A stretch of DNA of 64,000 bases from Ficedula albicollis (GCF_000247815.1 NC_021674.1:10539626-10603625); one strand, 5' to 3'; positions 21,607 through 36,024 are shown, numbered from the stretch's first letter. Numbers and translations are program-made. The notes: generated by a model not told the origin, from the letters alone.

Positions 21607-24600
21607 ATAAATACTTCTCACAGTAATTTCTTTAATTGGGATCCCAGAAACATTAGAAGGCCTGAAATATCAGAGACATGTCCAGTCTGGCCAGTTTTGT
21701 GGGGGATCTGCTCCTATAGCTGGTGGTCATGGCTCCATTCTGCAAATTCACTGCAATGCCTGATGACTGGAAAAATGGTTTCAGCTGATTGTCCTTATTT
21801 CCTCTTTCTCCTCCCAGCTCTCAAGTGTATTTGTGTTCAAACCAGGGTTTGCTCCTTATCATGCTCACAGCCCATTTCCTCCTCCTGTTTTATAGGCAGT
21901 GAAGTCTAAATGGTGAATTAGTGACATCTTCATTATTATGGCAGTAGAGCGCAGTGCCATGCTAATGCTGTTTCCTGTAGTAGTGAGCAGAAGGAGAAGC
22001 TAGGATGGGAGACATAATGATCGTATTCCAGAATAAATATCTGAAACGACAGGCAAAAATTGCTGTGCCACATCAAGGCTTTTCCTGTAGCTTTGTTTCA
22101 CCAGCTGAAAACATCTTGGAGAACATTTGCTCACTTCAAGACTGCCTTCCTTTCTCAAGGTGCGGCTGAGTTTATGCATAGCTGCTGAGCTACGTGGCTG
22201 GAAATAAAAATTGGTGCTTCAAAGAGCTTGGCTTGCTGAGGGAGTGGACTCAGGGGGAGCAACTCCAGATTTATAAAGAGCTCTTCCACCATGGTTCACA
22301 CTTTCCTTAGGAGAAATGCCGTGAGTAAAACTGCCCCAGAGCTCACCAGAGAGTAGGAGCCAGATGCTGCAGGGATTTGCTGCTTTTCCTTCCTCATGTG
22401 AAGCAGGAGAAATCTTTCAGTATTGGGTTGCTTATTTTGTCTGGTGGCATTTGAACCACAAACGACAGGGTGAGTGAGATCTTAAATAATGTGGTGGTTC
22501 AGGCAGCTCGAAGGTGTTGAAGAGAGCTGCGTGAAATCAGTTTACAGCATTTTAAAATGTGGTTTCGGCAAAGCAAAACTGGCAGGCTCATTTCCCATCC
22601 CACAAAAGTTGCTTTTGAGCTCTGGATTTGTCCAAAGCCTGAACCTCTCTGTGGACATCAGACAAACCTTATTTCTGGACCGAAACTGGGGAATTCTTCT
22701 GCTGTCCTCTCACTTTGCCCCCATTCCACAGACACACTGGTGTAGCTCCTGAAATGTGTGCTGAAGCCTGCCTCTGCATGTTTGCTCAAAAGGGATGTTC
22801 TTGCCAGGCTTCGCCCTCCAGCAGCCTGGGCCTACCAGTGAGGAACTACAGTAGAGCTCTCTTGCTTCTTGATGCACTACCAAGTCCAGAAAAAAGTAAA
22901 GATGCTGTGCCAAACTCACATTTTTCCTTTGTAAAATGTGGGTCTCAGTTAGCTCTGGGACAGATAACATGCATCCTATAAGCTGTCCATCTGAAGGAAT
23001 GACAAATGAATAAAGCACTCTGATCCCAAATGGCTTGGTAAGTAGGAGGGGTACTGGCAGATGGGAATAAGGCAGTACTGCTGAAGCACCTCCTGAGCAC
23101 CAGCAGCATCCCAGGGACAAACTACGAGTCCCTGCATCCACAGCACAACATCTATGCAGAGCTGACCCTTGGGCATGATGTACAGAGACATCCACACCTG
23201 TGCTTCTATCCTTGGCACTACATCACTGAGCAAACTGCATCCTGCCTAATTCTATAAATTTACCCTCATGCAGTCGTTTGCTTGGTTATAATTTGAAGCC
23301 TACAGTTCTGACAATATACAAGTTTACTTTTTAATTCAGAGTCAGAAGAATGTGCTTTAGTCACTTTTCACCCACTTAGAATTTTATATATTTTTTTAAT
23401 TAGAGGTGTGATTTTAATTAAAAAATCAATATTGTGCACCTTGAGTTTGTGCTCAGAAGCACAAGAATATAAAGCAAACAAATATGATAGAGAGAAAACA
23501 ATTAGTCACTTATAAGTAGGGAGACCTCTGTGTGATATCATCTACCCTTTTGTTTTGCAGCCCCAGGGTCTTATTTCAGGAGTGCTTTTCATTGCTAGGT
23601 GGGACATGAAAAGGTGCTAGTGCAGCTGGCAGTCTCCCCCTGCCACCCAGCTCTGGCAGGCGGCCCTCATGATGAATTTCCCAAATATTTTTCCTGTTCC
23701 TCAGGAATCAGAGACATGACAGAGGGTCTGGCAGTAGGACAGCTGGCACAGCTCAAAGGTGCCAGAGCTTTTGTGGTGACCATCTGACCCAAGGACGTGT
23801 TGCCTGGCTCTCTCAGCTGCTGTCCCAGCCTCCCGCTCTTCTTTCTTCTCATGTGACATGTCCTCTTCAACGTAATCATCCTGCCTTTGGTGTGTCATGG
23901 CAACTGTGTCAGATGTTTTATCAGTACTTTTTTTTCTTTTACCCTGCAACTGAACCCAGTCTCCTGGGAAATATGGACTGAGCCCAAAAAGGATTCATGT
24001 GCCTGCCAAAATGTCATTTTTTGAACCTGTGAAGGAAGAGAAAACAAGAAAGGCAAAAAAAAAGGATCATCGTGTTCTAGGTATGTCCACATTTTGTGGC
24101 TTTCATCATGCTTATAATTTGGATATTTCTCAAGTAGATAGGAGCTGCTACAGAAGCAGCATTGCAGAAGTCATGGCATATGATGCTGGAGGAGACCTTG
24201 TGAGGTCACCAGGCACTGTTCTTTACCTATGCAGAAGTAGCCATTCTTGGAATAGACCAAAAAACCCAAAAGGACTGAAGGCTGCTTAGCATGGTGCTCT
24301 TTGGACTCCATCTCTATAAACTCAATCAGACACAAACATTGGGGGGAAAAAGGCAGATTTTTTATGTCTTCAAATGGTATTGTAATCTTTTGTCTATCAT
24401 CGCCAGGTCCAGTAAAGTAAAAATATTTAACTCTCCTTATAGTGGTCTTTCTCACTTTCACACTAGACACAGCTGCCATGGTGTGACCCAAGGCCCACCA
24501 CTGCTTCAGCACTCAAGAAAACCATATTTGCTTTTAGCCATCCTGGCTGATTTTCTTGTGGAGCCTGCTGGTTTCCTGTGTGAGCTACTTGACACACACC

Positions 24601-24706
24601 AATGCTTTCCCATCCCTGAACTCCATTCACTGGAGTAGGCTAGAGTTTTGCAGGAGGTATGGGGTACATTTTTGTTTGCTTTTTTTTAATCTTTGGGATG
24701 TGGCAG
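21607..24706. other. Unique non-coding sequence
   Basis: No gene is recognised. The open frames here (for example the right part of 21397-21909) begin inside the CR1 copy and run on by chance. AT-rich stretches lie at 23385-23440. Confidence 0.4.
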
Positions 24707-24814
24707 CCTTAGGGGAAGCCCAGAACTTTCTCTCACCTCAGATCCTACAATGGCCTTCTGAGTGTATCCCACGACAGGTGGGCAGTATGGCAGACAATAG
24801 CAGAGGAATATCAG
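24707..24814 (+). other. Possible exon between splice-like signals (weak)
   Basis: A T-rich tract leads to GGGATGTGGCAG, ending at 24706. The next 108 bp are open in one frame (LGEAQNFLSPQILQ... ) up to ATATCAG|GTAAGT, a perfect donor at 24815. No homologue is recognised. Signals of this quality arise by chance several times in 64 kb, so this is only a candidate. Confidence 0.12.
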
Positions 24815-26204
24815 GTAAGTCAATAAATTAATGGCAGGCAGCATAACTTCCCGATGAAATTGCTAGTAGGCACTCCTGGCCCACTGTGTGAGAGAAACTG
24901 CAGCCCTCAGGTTGATAGCAGGCAGATTTTGCTCCTTTGCCAGGAGAGACTATTAAATACTGGATTGGCACTGACTCATGTTTTCAGGAAGTGAGAGAAC
25001 TGCAAGAATCAAAGCTCCTGGAGGTGGTTGACCGCTCCAGCAACAGTCATGTGCTAGAGATGAGTGAGGGAGGGAGGAAAAGTCACATTTTTTCAGTGAA
25101 TCTAATTGCACTGAGTGGTGGCTGGAGGGGTCCTACAGTGCATTTTGCAGAAGTTTACATAGTTCTGGATCCTCTGCCACTTAGAATGGAAAAAAGAAAG
25201 CCAATCTGTTTGATCAGGCCTCTCCCACTCGATATGTGTATTGGATTTTACATTAAAGCTTTTAACAGCTACGTACACATCTGAGCTGGAGCTATTGTTA
25301 GCCCATGTGATGGATTAAGATCAAGAATGTTAATGTTATCCAAAGGAACGCTTTTTAATGTATATTGCGATTGTATAAACAGGGTCACCAGAGCTAAATG
25401 GGATGTCAATGACCTATGAAGATCATAAAGTAAACAAAAGATCTTAAAATAAGCATGTAACCTGAACATGTCGGGGATTGTTGTATATCAAAGGCATTTG
25501 CTTATATAAAGTAAGGGAAAATTACTTACGAGTAATGTTATTTGCCACAAGTCTACCTCTTGCCTTCTCTACAAAGGAAACCTATCCGAAGGGACTGGGG
25601 TATGTCTCCATCTACCAGGAAGCACAGAGCAGAGCCTACAAGCATAATAAACATGCTTAAATCCCAGGGTGCAGCGATAAGCTGTCGTTGCTGGTGAACA
25701 GCAAGCTCCTCCAGCGCTCAGTGGAGGGGGAGGGAGGACAACACCGACCAACACTGCTGCCAGGAGAGTTTCAGAGCCCTTGTGACACAGGCAGACCATG
25801 GCAGTCCATGAGACCAGCCAATTGAGTGGGAATTAGCAGACGTCAGATGGTTGAAAACAATGAGAAGAGAGTAGGAGCTTGTTATTTTTCCCCCTATCAG
25901 TCAATTACCATTCCTCTTCTTGCTCCGTATCATTGTGATTGAGAAATAGGGGCTTTTTTTGGTTTATTTTTGCTTACTGGATAGTTCCTAAATTATTGTT
26001 GGGAGTGGGGTGTGAATCCCTTCTTCAAGATGCCCTAGACTAAGTAATTTTTTGTGAAACAACAGGGTTAAAATTGGAGGACTTGCCTGGAGAAGGGGAA
26101 TTCTGGGGGTCTCACTATCCTGTCCTTAGTGCAGTTCGTCATCCCACCAAAATGCAGAGCCTTTCATTTTGGTCATGGATTGGACCCCAGGCCATTCACT
26201 TAAG
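24815..26204. other. Unique non-coding sequence
   Basis: No gene or repeat is recognised before the CR1 fragment. Confidence 0.4.
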
Positions 26205-26263
26205 TCTTGACTTGATGATCCTTGTGTGTCCCTTCCGACTCAGAATATTCTGATTCTGTGATT
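26205..26263 (+). mobile_element. CR1 LINE 3'-end fragment
   Basis: TTGACTTGATGATCCTTGTG, then CCCTTCCGACTCAGAATATTC and TGATTCTGTGAT, is the 3' terminus of avian CR1 on the plus strand. Only the tail is clear; the sequence to the left is too diverged to assign. Confidence 0.8.
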
Positions 26264-29200
26264 TGCCCTCACTGATTTTCATTGTATCACCTTCAAGCTG
26301 CTTCTGCCGTTTTGAGTTCTAACCCTGTCCATAAAGTCCCTCTCAGCCTTGTCTCTTTGCAAATTTAATGTGTTCTACCCCATTAGTTTGAGCACTAATA
26401 GAAATAAATGCTAGGGCTGGGACTGCTCCTGGAGAATGCTTCTGCCATAACAACCAGGAGTTGTAGACAGCACCTTTCTGGAAATGGCCTTAAGAATTAA
26501 TCTTACACTTAACCCAGAATAGTTCTGTATTGACCATGTTTTCTTGACTTGCTTATGAGAATGTTGTAACAGTTTACTGAAGTTATATTGCTTTTTCTGT
26601 ACAAGCTGTTGTGATATCATGAGAGCATTCTCTATTGGTCTGATAATGTTTGTTCTTGCCATAAGTCTGTGTTGGCCAATTCACATTTTGTTGTTATCTT
26701 CTAGGTTGTTTTCAGATGGTGTAGTTGTTCCAGACTTTTTTTCCAAGCAGGTTAAATTACTGGTTTAGAGCACATAATCTCTTTAAAAACTAAAACAATA
26801 TAAAATAATAAAAAAATAAATGACCGAGAAACAAACCCCCAAAAGACCTTCCCTTGCCTCCCATAAGGCTTCAGATTAGCATCTGAGACATGGGCAAAAC
26901 TAGTTCCTTGGTTACCAGAGGTGATTTTTCTTGAAGACCACATGATCTGGAAGCATCTAACTTATTCAAGCTTTCTGTGAGCTTGTTCTACTATGACTTC
27001 AGGCTGGGAGTTTGCCTATTTGCTTCTGGAATTATTTTTATGGGGCCCTGAGTTATGGTTAATCCTAACATAAAATGATGGAAAGCAGACTGGAAAACAC
27101 AGGGAATTAATCAATGATTTTGTCTGCCTGTTACTATTTTACTGGCTCTGCAGAAATCTTGCTGGATAGGAGGACTGGAAGTAAGACTATTTAGTCCTTT
27201 AATTTCTGTCATTGTCTGCCAGACACTGTGATATCTTAATGTCATGCTGGATAACAGTGTGGATGAAATGGATCTTGGTACCTGTTATAGGGAAGGTGTA
27301 AGTTCTTCTCCCCGTGTAGCTGGGCACTGGGACCAAGGGAGATGACTGCTCCCAGTTGCTGTTAATGAATTATCCCTTTGCCTGCAGCTCTGAACCCTTT
27401 ACTATGTGTACCCTACCTTGCAGTCCTGACAGGAATCAAGCTTGCAAATGACATCCTGAGACAGCACAAGGCTGCCCCTTAGGAGTAAGAGACTGTGGAG
27501 TTACTCTTCCCTGTGCCTAGTTTCTTCTCCTCACATCTAGTAGCTAGGAATCTGGGGTCTTAGTGCCTTAAAATGTTCAGGAAGGCCAATATCCAAGTGT
27601 TTTCCTGCCACTTCTGGGGTTTTACTGCCATCTTACCTTCACTGAGCAGACCCCCATGTGGCCTATGCCTCATGTCCCACAGCTCTCCCCAATGGGTAGG
27701 AAAGTGTGTCCATGGCAAAGGATGCCTGAGAACCAGGTTCTCTGCTCTCATGTGAGCATAAATCTTCTTCCAGGTCCTGGGAGAGAGTTACTGATGTTTA
27801 AAGTGATTGTTTTGGTTGCCAGCTGTCCAGCAGTAACCCTCATTGTTCCCATATTACTTCTGTGGGTTTCTTTGCTTTGATGTTATTTGGTTATTAGTTT
27901 GTTTCAGAGAGAATTAATTTCCATTTACCTTTGGGAATTTTCTGTTACCTCAATAAGAACTGGAATATCAATGTTTTAGAAAAATGACATAGAGAAACAT
28001 GGGCTTATTTCCTTGTCTACTGGAAAAAGAGTAGAGTTTGCAGGATTGACAGTCCTTTGCTTTTATGTTACCTATTAGATATGGGCATGCTTTGGTTTAG
28101 GTAAATTTGGGAGGAAACTTCATCATAAAGTCACTCCAGGACAGGGCATATAGTTTTGATTTCTTCCTTATATGTATATGTACTTTTATATGTACTAACG
28201 CACCACAAAGGAGTGAAAACTGCTCATATGCAAAATGATCCTTTCTACTTGAGCAAGCTCTTCTTAGCATGCAGAAATTCAGCTGTTCTCCATCTCAGAT
28301 ATTACAATAGTAATCAGCAATTTAAAACTCTTTCAATGATTGTTAACCCAAAAGGTTTTGTTTGTTTGTTTATTGGCACTGACTAATGGTTATTATCAGC
28401 TTTGAATGACATTCAGCATTCATTTTGCAGCTCTGTCTGTTTTCAAATATTTGGGGATGTCCTTGTTAGGATGTTTTCAATGCAATTCTATTCACAGCAA
28501 TTCCAAAGCACGCGCGCTGTATGTGATCAATTAATCACCGCTTGTAATCAAAATTTTTTCTTAACATGCAGAAACACAGACAGTAAATATGACTTAAAAT
28601 GTCTTTGTTTTGTCAGGAAACGACCTCCCAATGCGTTTTAAAATATGTAAATAGGTTTGTGCTCTGTGATGAAGGATTGCTGTGTGGTTTGTCTAAGGAG
28701 ACTTGTATGGAAGAGATGTAGTGACTAATATTTTGCATGACTTAATATTAGAGCTGGTGGCTGTGTGCTGTAACTTTGGTCCACTTGTCTTTAGGGAGTC
28801 TAATAGTGAATGTGATGGCTACTGTCTTGAGTTCTTAGGACTGGAAACAGCAGGTGTTCAAAAGGAATTAGAGGTTTACTAAAGGAGGAGACCAAAGAAC
28901 CTTCTCAGCTGAATAAATTGCTTCACTTGATGGTAGAAATTTAACACATTTTTAAAACTGGTGCAAATGACTTCAGAGCAGAGCTAGTGAAATTAAGCAT
29001 CAAGCAACTTCAGGTGTTTCGGTCCCTTCAAGGTTGCTACTGCTGTTTTTGCATGATGTCTACACAGTCCTTTTTCTTGAAAAAAACCACTGACCTGGAG
29101 TAAACCAGCTTTTAAAACCGGAGGTGAATTTTATGGTTAAGGTGAAGAACTGTTTGGGAGAGATTAGATTATTTCCTATCTTCCCATTATAGGGTTTTTC

Positions 29201-30613
29201 CTGTTTGTTTTTCTGCATTATCTTCCAAAACGTCTGGTGTTTGCCTCTGTTGAGACAACAGGATCTGCAGGTTAGATCCTGTGTGGTCTTGTCTTTTGAG
29301 AAGAAAGGGCATTTGGATAAGTTAAGTAGCTGGGAGACACAGAAAGCACTGGTCTTGAAGGGAGCTGAAGATGGATGAGCTCTCCTGCTTCATGGACCCG
29401 TTCCCCCATTACCTGATTTCTTTGACATGCTGGCAGTTGTCTCAGCTGGACTCTCGCTGAGAGACAGCACCACACTCACAGCACTGCAGGGAAAATAAAC
29501 CTGTTCAGACCAAGCAAAACACTTGGAAAAACATGCAGATGTCTTTTTTTTTTTTTAGATTTTTTTTTGTGAATTCTGAGTTGTGCTTCCTCTTACAGCT
29601 TTGCATACAAAGACCTTTTTGTGGAGGTTATCAGCCTTTGCACTAGATTTGGCAATTTTCTTCTGATGTCAGTATCGTAGAGGAGGACAGAAGAAAGGAC
29701 TGATGACAGGAGCCCATTAATTAGAACTAGATACTGTTTTAATCTTGGTCATTGTCTTGAAACCATGGCAATACCAAAATGCCTTGGCCTCTTACTTTCT
29801 TCTCCACCTGATTACAACTAGAGAGGTCAGGATCTTCCCTGTGCTGCACCACCATCCAAAGCATTGAAATGGGAGTCTCAAGAGATCTGTGTAGACTTTC
29901 TGGGTTGTGCAGGCAGATTGATACCATCTGCAAGTCTGGTTGGGCAGAGGATTTGAAATCTGGACCCTGATACTGGCTTTTTTAATCTTCCATTTTTCTG
30001 AAGTAGTTTTTCAGTGGGAGTAAATGACTCTAATTGTATTGAAGGAGCTTGACTAATTCACACCAGCTGAGGGACTGGCCCCTGAGGTCTGGGCTGGCCT
30101 CTTCTTTCTGAGTAATTTTAAAAAACCACCAACTTCTCGGATAATAGTGTAGAAATGGAAGGCTGCTTTGCATTCATTTTGAGATGCAGCAGTTCCTTCT
30201 GGGAAGAATGTGTATATCCATGGTGGCTCTGGTAGAGAAGATGTTTCCACTTAGGGAAATGGGCATCATTTGCCCTATTCCACTTCCATCCAGGAAAGGG
30301 ATGATGAGGTGGTGGGTTGAGGCTCTAGCAGCACATGTCTGATGGTCCTTGCTGAGATGGGCCAAGTAGCTACAGAGTGAAGAGGAAGCAAAACAATGTG
30401 GTGGCTTTTAGACTCCAGGCTGTGAACTGGGATGGCAGGGTGCTCTTCACTGATTGTATAGAATCTGCTTGCTGGGTATAGAACCCCCAAGTTGAGGGTG
30501 CTGAGGCTGGGAAGTACCCTGCCTCTCTGATGTCCCAGCATGGTATTGGTGCAGCACATGTACTTCATTCCCTCTTAGAAACATCTTGGAAATGGGCTTC
30601 TCTATTCCAGGGT
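26264..30613. other. Unique non-coding sequence
   Basis: No gene, RNA gene or repeat family is recognised in these 4.3 kb. Short T-rich runs occur near 29546-29570. The open frames are all under 100 codons and without domain signature. Confidence 0.4.
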
Positions 30614-31403
30614 GAAGTCCTGGGCTTGTGAGCCTTAGGATTTCTGTGATCCAGCTGAACAAACTGTAGAAATATTTGCCTAATTTTTGCACCTGAATAC
30701 CCAGCACACTGGATTTTAACACTATCAGAGGAAAGAATGCTGTGGTTCAGATGTTAATACTGAACTGCATCTTTACTTTGGTCCTTTTTTCTTTGTTCTG
30801 TTTTAGCTGTAGCATCCTTTAAAGGAGGAGGAAAAAAATATGCTGGTTGTCAGTTTCTCAGATGATACTAAATAATCTTTCTGTTGAAAGAAGAAGCTGA
30901 TTCTAGGTAGCAGCACTGAAGCTTTATTGTTAAAGTCAAATCCTGTTTGTTGTTTAGGCCAAAGGAATAAAATATAAATATACACAAATAGGGAAGCAGG
31001 AGAAGAGGGAAGTCCTGGGCTTGTGAGCCTTAGGATTTCTGTGATCCAGCTGAACAAACTGTAGAAATATTTGCCTAATTTTTGCACCTGAATACCCAGC
31101 ACACTGGATTTTAACACTATCAGAGGAAAGAATGCTGTGGTTCAGATGTTAATACTGAACTGCATCTTTACTTTGGTCCTTTTTTCTTTGTTCTGTTTTA
31201 GCTGTAGCATCCTTTAAAGGAGGAGGAAAAAAATATGCTGGTTGTCAGTTTCTCAGATGATACTAAATAATCTTTCTGTTGAAAGAAGAAGCTGATTCTA
31301 GGTAGCAGCACTGAAGCTTTATTGTTAAAGTCAAATCCTGTTTGTTGTTTAGGCCAAAGGAATAAAATATAAATATACACAAATAAGGAAGCAGGAGAAG
31401 AGG
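30614..31403. repeat. 395-bp tandem duplication
   Basis: Two head-to-tail copies (30614-31008 and 31009-31403) start GAAGTCCTGGGCTTGTG. I noted only an isolated difference (AAATAGGGAAG against AAATAAGGAAG near the right ends). The minus-strand frames inside are duplicates of each other and not genes. Confidence 0.95.
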
Positions 31404-32024
31404 GAAAATTACAAAAGACAAGAAAACTCAGTTTCTGATGTTTACTGGTCACTAGCTGCAAAATCAGTGGATGATATTTTTGCTTGTTGTGGGCTTTAGA
31501 GGAATCAGACCAAATGCTTAGCACATGTATATCCTGCTCCATTGTACCACTCTCTACCTGGGCTGTTGTCTTAGCTTGCTTTTCATCAAGGACTTGCAAG
31601 AGAGGATTTTTCCATGGCTGAACAAGTTTGACCTTTATTAGGCAGAAGGTTAAGAGGAGAGAAAATGGAAGATAGAAGTGACAGACCTAGAGTGACTATT
31701 AATAGGAATTGAGGTTTACATCTCAGTTGCTGCTGAGGGATTCAATAGAATCTGATAATCCGTATATCCTTATCTGGAGCAGAGTTGCACTGACAGGTAT
31801 GCTTCTTGTTTCCTTCCCCTCAGGTGGCTGGGTTGGCACATCTTTTAACATCTGCAGGCAATGATATATGGCTGAGTACCGGCAGCAGAGATGGCAGGCT
31901 GCTCTGCAAAATTGCCATCCACAGAAGCTTTTGAGTTGTAAAGCACCTTTTGGTAATGCAATCTCAAAAAAGCTTGGAAGTGCTCTAGCAGAGCTGGTCA
32001 TAAAGCAAATCTCGGTTCATCCTA
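31404..32024. other. Unique non-coding sequence
   Basis: Nothing is recognised in this stretch. Confidence 0.4.
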
Positions 32025-32112
32025 GCTGTGGGCTAGTTTGTGATTGTTTTTGAGCTAGTTGGCCTCAGAGACTGCTGTGGGCTAGTTTGTGATTGTTTTT
32101 GAGCTTGTTGGC
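32025..32112. repeat. 49-bp tandem duplication (second copy partial)
   Basis: GCTGTGGGCTAGTTTGTG starts at 32025 and again at 32074. About 39 bp of the second copy match, with one difference (GAGCTAGTTGG against GAGCTTGTTGG). Confidence 0.9.
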
Positions 32113-35100
32113 ACAATTCTCTGGCGGTGATGATGCTTCTCATCACTGCCATTTGTATTTGCATCTGGTCCTTGCTCATATACAGGCAACTCCCTCCTTG
32201 TGACCACCACTTTGATGTGGCTAAGATAGTCCTCTGACCTCACTGAATATTTTTCAACAACCATGTAGTTTCCTTCATGAAGCCCATCAAGTTGTCATTA
32301 CTTACTTCAGTTTATTTTTGCAAATAATTTTTACATAGGATGTGTATGTGCTGAGGTGTCTGTCTGCTGCGTTTCACCTGCTTAGGACATGGAAAGACAT
32401 TATTTTGAACTTCAGAACAGTCCTTCCTCTATATAAATATTTTACAAAGCTTGCAAATGTCTTTTGGGGTTAGGAATGATTTGTTCTGTCAATTCAAAAT
32501 GTTACCTAATACCAATAAATGTTAATAAAGAACTTGTAGCTGGCATCATATACCAAAGCACTGTGCATTCATTAAAAATCACCTATGCAAGTGCAAGGCC
32601 AGCCAAAATAATCTCCTAATCAGTTATAAAAAGTCCACAGTACTTGTCAGGAGTTCAGTGTGGGGCAATAGCATTGAGAGTTGTGGTTTCTGGCTGAGGC
32701 ACTTAATCTGTTGCACATGGAGACAAGCCAGAGTAAGAAAGTCCTCATTGGGACACAATCTTTCCTATGTTTAGGGTAAAGGAATGGGGATTTAAATTTG
32801 AAAGAACAGTAAGTCCTCAGCTAGTTGGTATTTTGAGTTTATTGCTGTTATAAAGAGAAGAGCATATGTCAGAGGTCTACTGTTTTGTGGGGACACTTCT
32901 GTGAGTGTTTTCCAAAATACCTGTCTCCTTCAGTATGCCAGAAGTCTCCCTGCATGTCACTTCCTATGTGAGTATAATGGCATGTGTGATTTGGCATTCA
33001 TAAGGCTGCAGAAGGGATATTTGGGGTGTTATGTGTTTTTGTAAAGGCAGTCTTCCCACAGTGGCCACGTCTTCCTATGTGAGGTAAATCCTGACCTTGC
33101 CTGTTGAAATTGCCTCATGACTCTTGGCTGGTAGTGCAAAGCTTTCACAGTAAACAACAAGCCACTCTATCTTCCACGCTCCACTTAAGTTAGTATTAAA
33201 ACTTAATTTGTTATGTCTGGTGATTTAGGACTTTAAAGACCCCTTTGGCCAACCATCACTCATGAGTAAGTATGTCATCTTTCTGTGCACTTAAATAGAA
33301 AAGGAGTTGAAGTGTCTCCAAAGAATATACTTTTGACTGGGGCTGGAAAGCTTACATGGTCACTTTTCAGGCAGTTTTTAATATGAAATTAGATCAGGAA
33401 ATACCAGAATGTGGCTCCTGAGGTGCATTCTGTAATCAAAGGGGAACACACACTTCTTTTCTAAATGCCCGATTGCTGTGATGTTTTATTAATTGAGTAA
33501 TCTCTTTCCATCTCAGACTGATAGATGTTTGTGTCCAGCGTGACTATGTTCACTCCTGTCCTGATGGAGCTCAGAAGTCCACGTGGCATGGTGGGACTGC
33601 AAATGGCTTATTGCAGAGAGTGCGCCAGACAGCAGGGGACAGTGCCTGGTGCCTTAGTGCCTCCAGAGCCAGTGCTCTTTAGGGTCTGCTGCAACTTTGA
33701 CCTTTGGAACATGGTGTTCCATGCTGTGGTTCAGACCCAGAAGGTCATCTGTCTTGCAGCTCCTTGCTGCTTTTTTTTTCCCTTCCCTATTTGTGTGTTC
33801 ATGGGAGCTATGGGCTGATAGTGTGTTTAGCTGTCATCACCGTTCAGCCTAAGTCCCTCTTTGCAAAGACACCCTGGGATGTGTGTTGGGAGTCCTGTTT
33901 TGGTAATGTGTCAGGTTGAACATGCCATGTGTCACGAATGGTTGCACCCATGTGATACCAGCTTTCACACTGGCTATGGCAAACACAGCACAGCTCTGCT
34001 ATGTCTTGGAGATGCAGGAATTTGACTCATATTCCCAAGTGTGTGGTCCTGAAACTATGCATTTGAGCAAATGATGTTGGTTTGGCATTTTTAAGTTGTA
34101 TGCATGCCTACCCATCAGTTGAGGCAGTCTGAATGCTCCAGTTGTAGCTACTTTGGCTTTGCCAGTCTATATTCATTGTGCTTCTTTCCTTGCACTAATG
34201 AGAAGAAAACCCAAAGAAGTATTTTAAAAATTATTGTCTTCAGGAGGGCAGTGCAATACTTACACATAGGCATTCCCACAAACTAAGATGGGTTGAAGAA
34301 GGCTTAGCCCTTGGTTTATGAGGGAAAGGTCAAACGTGACATGTTCCCAGATGAAGGATTGTCAGGATTGCTTTGCCAAACCATGTTTCCAAAATTTTAG
34401 TTCTTTGTGCATCAGCACTGTATTTATTTTGGTTGTTGTTTAAAAGTGCTAGAATTAAACCTGCTGCCTCTGCTGTTTTGCATGTTGAATGTAATAAAAT
34501 ATGTGGTTGGTATGACTGGATGCTGGCTTTTGTGCATCTGCTTATGTTTTGTTTTCATTTTGTTGAGTTTTATACACTTTTCTCAGCAAAATAGGCTTGC
34601 ATTATTTGTGTAGGTGTCCATCAGTGCCTTGTGGAAAGGATACCTTGATCCTGGCTCTGGTTTTGATGGTGCATGGGTGGGACCACTTCTCCAAAGTCAA
34701 CAGTTTAGTCACAGGTGCTGTGAATCCTTAAGATCCTCATGCTAGAGCTCATGCACAAGAAGTTGGGAGTAGTTGTGTTGAAAAAACTCTCCTTTAAATG
34801 CAGACAGAAATGCTCCTTACTTATTCAGCAGCTCCTGCAATGTACTGTGGAATTAGTAGTCCCTAATGTGACTGAACAAATGGAGCTCAGTTTAGAATAT
34901 GCATCAATGTTGCTTGGACTTCCTCAAGTTGCTAGGCAGAGAATATCTGCCACCCTCTTAACACTGATTCCACATATCTTGCCTTACTCCTACTCTGGGC
35001 TTGGCAGACCAGAGCCAAACCATTACCACTCTCTTTAGGAAAGTTGCCTAAGCTTTCTGCAGGAAAAGTAAGAATGACCCAAATGGTTCTGTTACCAGAC

Positions 35101-35140
35101 CAACACATAAAAAATCCATCAATGTGAAAGGAGTTCATAA
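32113..35140. other. Unique non-coding sequence
   Basis: No gene is recognised. Open frames such as 33525-33818 and 34739-35038 are about 100 codons and carry no known domain; chance is the simplest reading. Confidence 0.4.
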
Positions 35141-36024
35141 TGGAGTGGAGTGGAGTGGAGTGGAGTGGAGTGGAGTGGAGTGGAGTGGAGTGGAGTGGAG
35201 TGGAGTGGAGTGGAGTGGAGTGGAGTGGAGTGGAGTGGAGTGGAGTGGAGTGGAGTGGAGTGGAGTGGAGTGGAGTGGAGTGGAGTGGAGTGGAGTGGAG
35301 TGGAGTGGAGTGGAGTGGAGTGGAGTGGAGTGGAGTGGAGTGGAGTGGAGTGGAGTGGAGTGGAGTGGAGTGGAGTGGAGTGGAGTGGAGTGGAGTGGAG
35401 TGGAGTGGAGTGGAGTGGAGTGGAGTGGAGTGGAGTGGAGTGGAGTGGAGTGGAGTGGAGTGGAGTGGAGTGGAGTGGAGTGGAGTGGAGTGGAGTGGAG
35501 TGGAGTGGAGTGGAGTGGAGTGGAGTGGAGTGGAGTGGAGTGGAGTGGAGTGGAGTGGAGTGGAGTGGAGTGGAGTGGAGTGGAGTGGAGTGGAGTGGAG
35601 TGGAGTGGAGTGGAGTGGAGTGGAGTGGAGTGGAGTGGAGTGGAGTGGAGTGGAGTGGAGTGGAGTGGAGTGGAGTGGAGTGGAGTGGAGTGGAGTGGAG
35701 TGGAGTGGAGTGGAGTGGAGTGGAGTGGAGTGGAGTGGAGTGGAGTGGAGTGGAGTGGAGTGGAGTGGAGTGGAGTGGAGTGGAGTGGAGTGGAGTGGAG
35801 TGGAGTGGAGTGGAGTGGAGTGGAGTGGAGTGGAGTGGAGTGGAGTGGAGTGGAGTGGAGTGGAGTGGAGTGGAGTGGAGTGGAGTGGAGTGGAGTGGAG
35901 TGGAGTGGAGTGGAGTGGAGTGGAGTGGAGTGGAGTGGAGTGGAGTGGAGTGGAGTGGAGTGGAGTGGAGTGGAGTGGAGTGGAGTGGAGTGGAGTGGAG
36001 TGGAGTGGAGTGGAGTGGAGTGGA
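35141..36024. repeat. Pure (TGGAG)n pentanucleotide tract, about 177 copies
   Basis: About 884 bp of uninterrupted TGGAG repeats. All three plus frames read a VEWSG repeat and one minus frame reads STPLH; none is a gene. The plus strand has a GG pair every five bases, so two-tier G-quadruplex or purine-rich structures are possible. The unit resembles, but differs from, the GGAAT unit of human satellite DNA. Confidence 0.98.
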
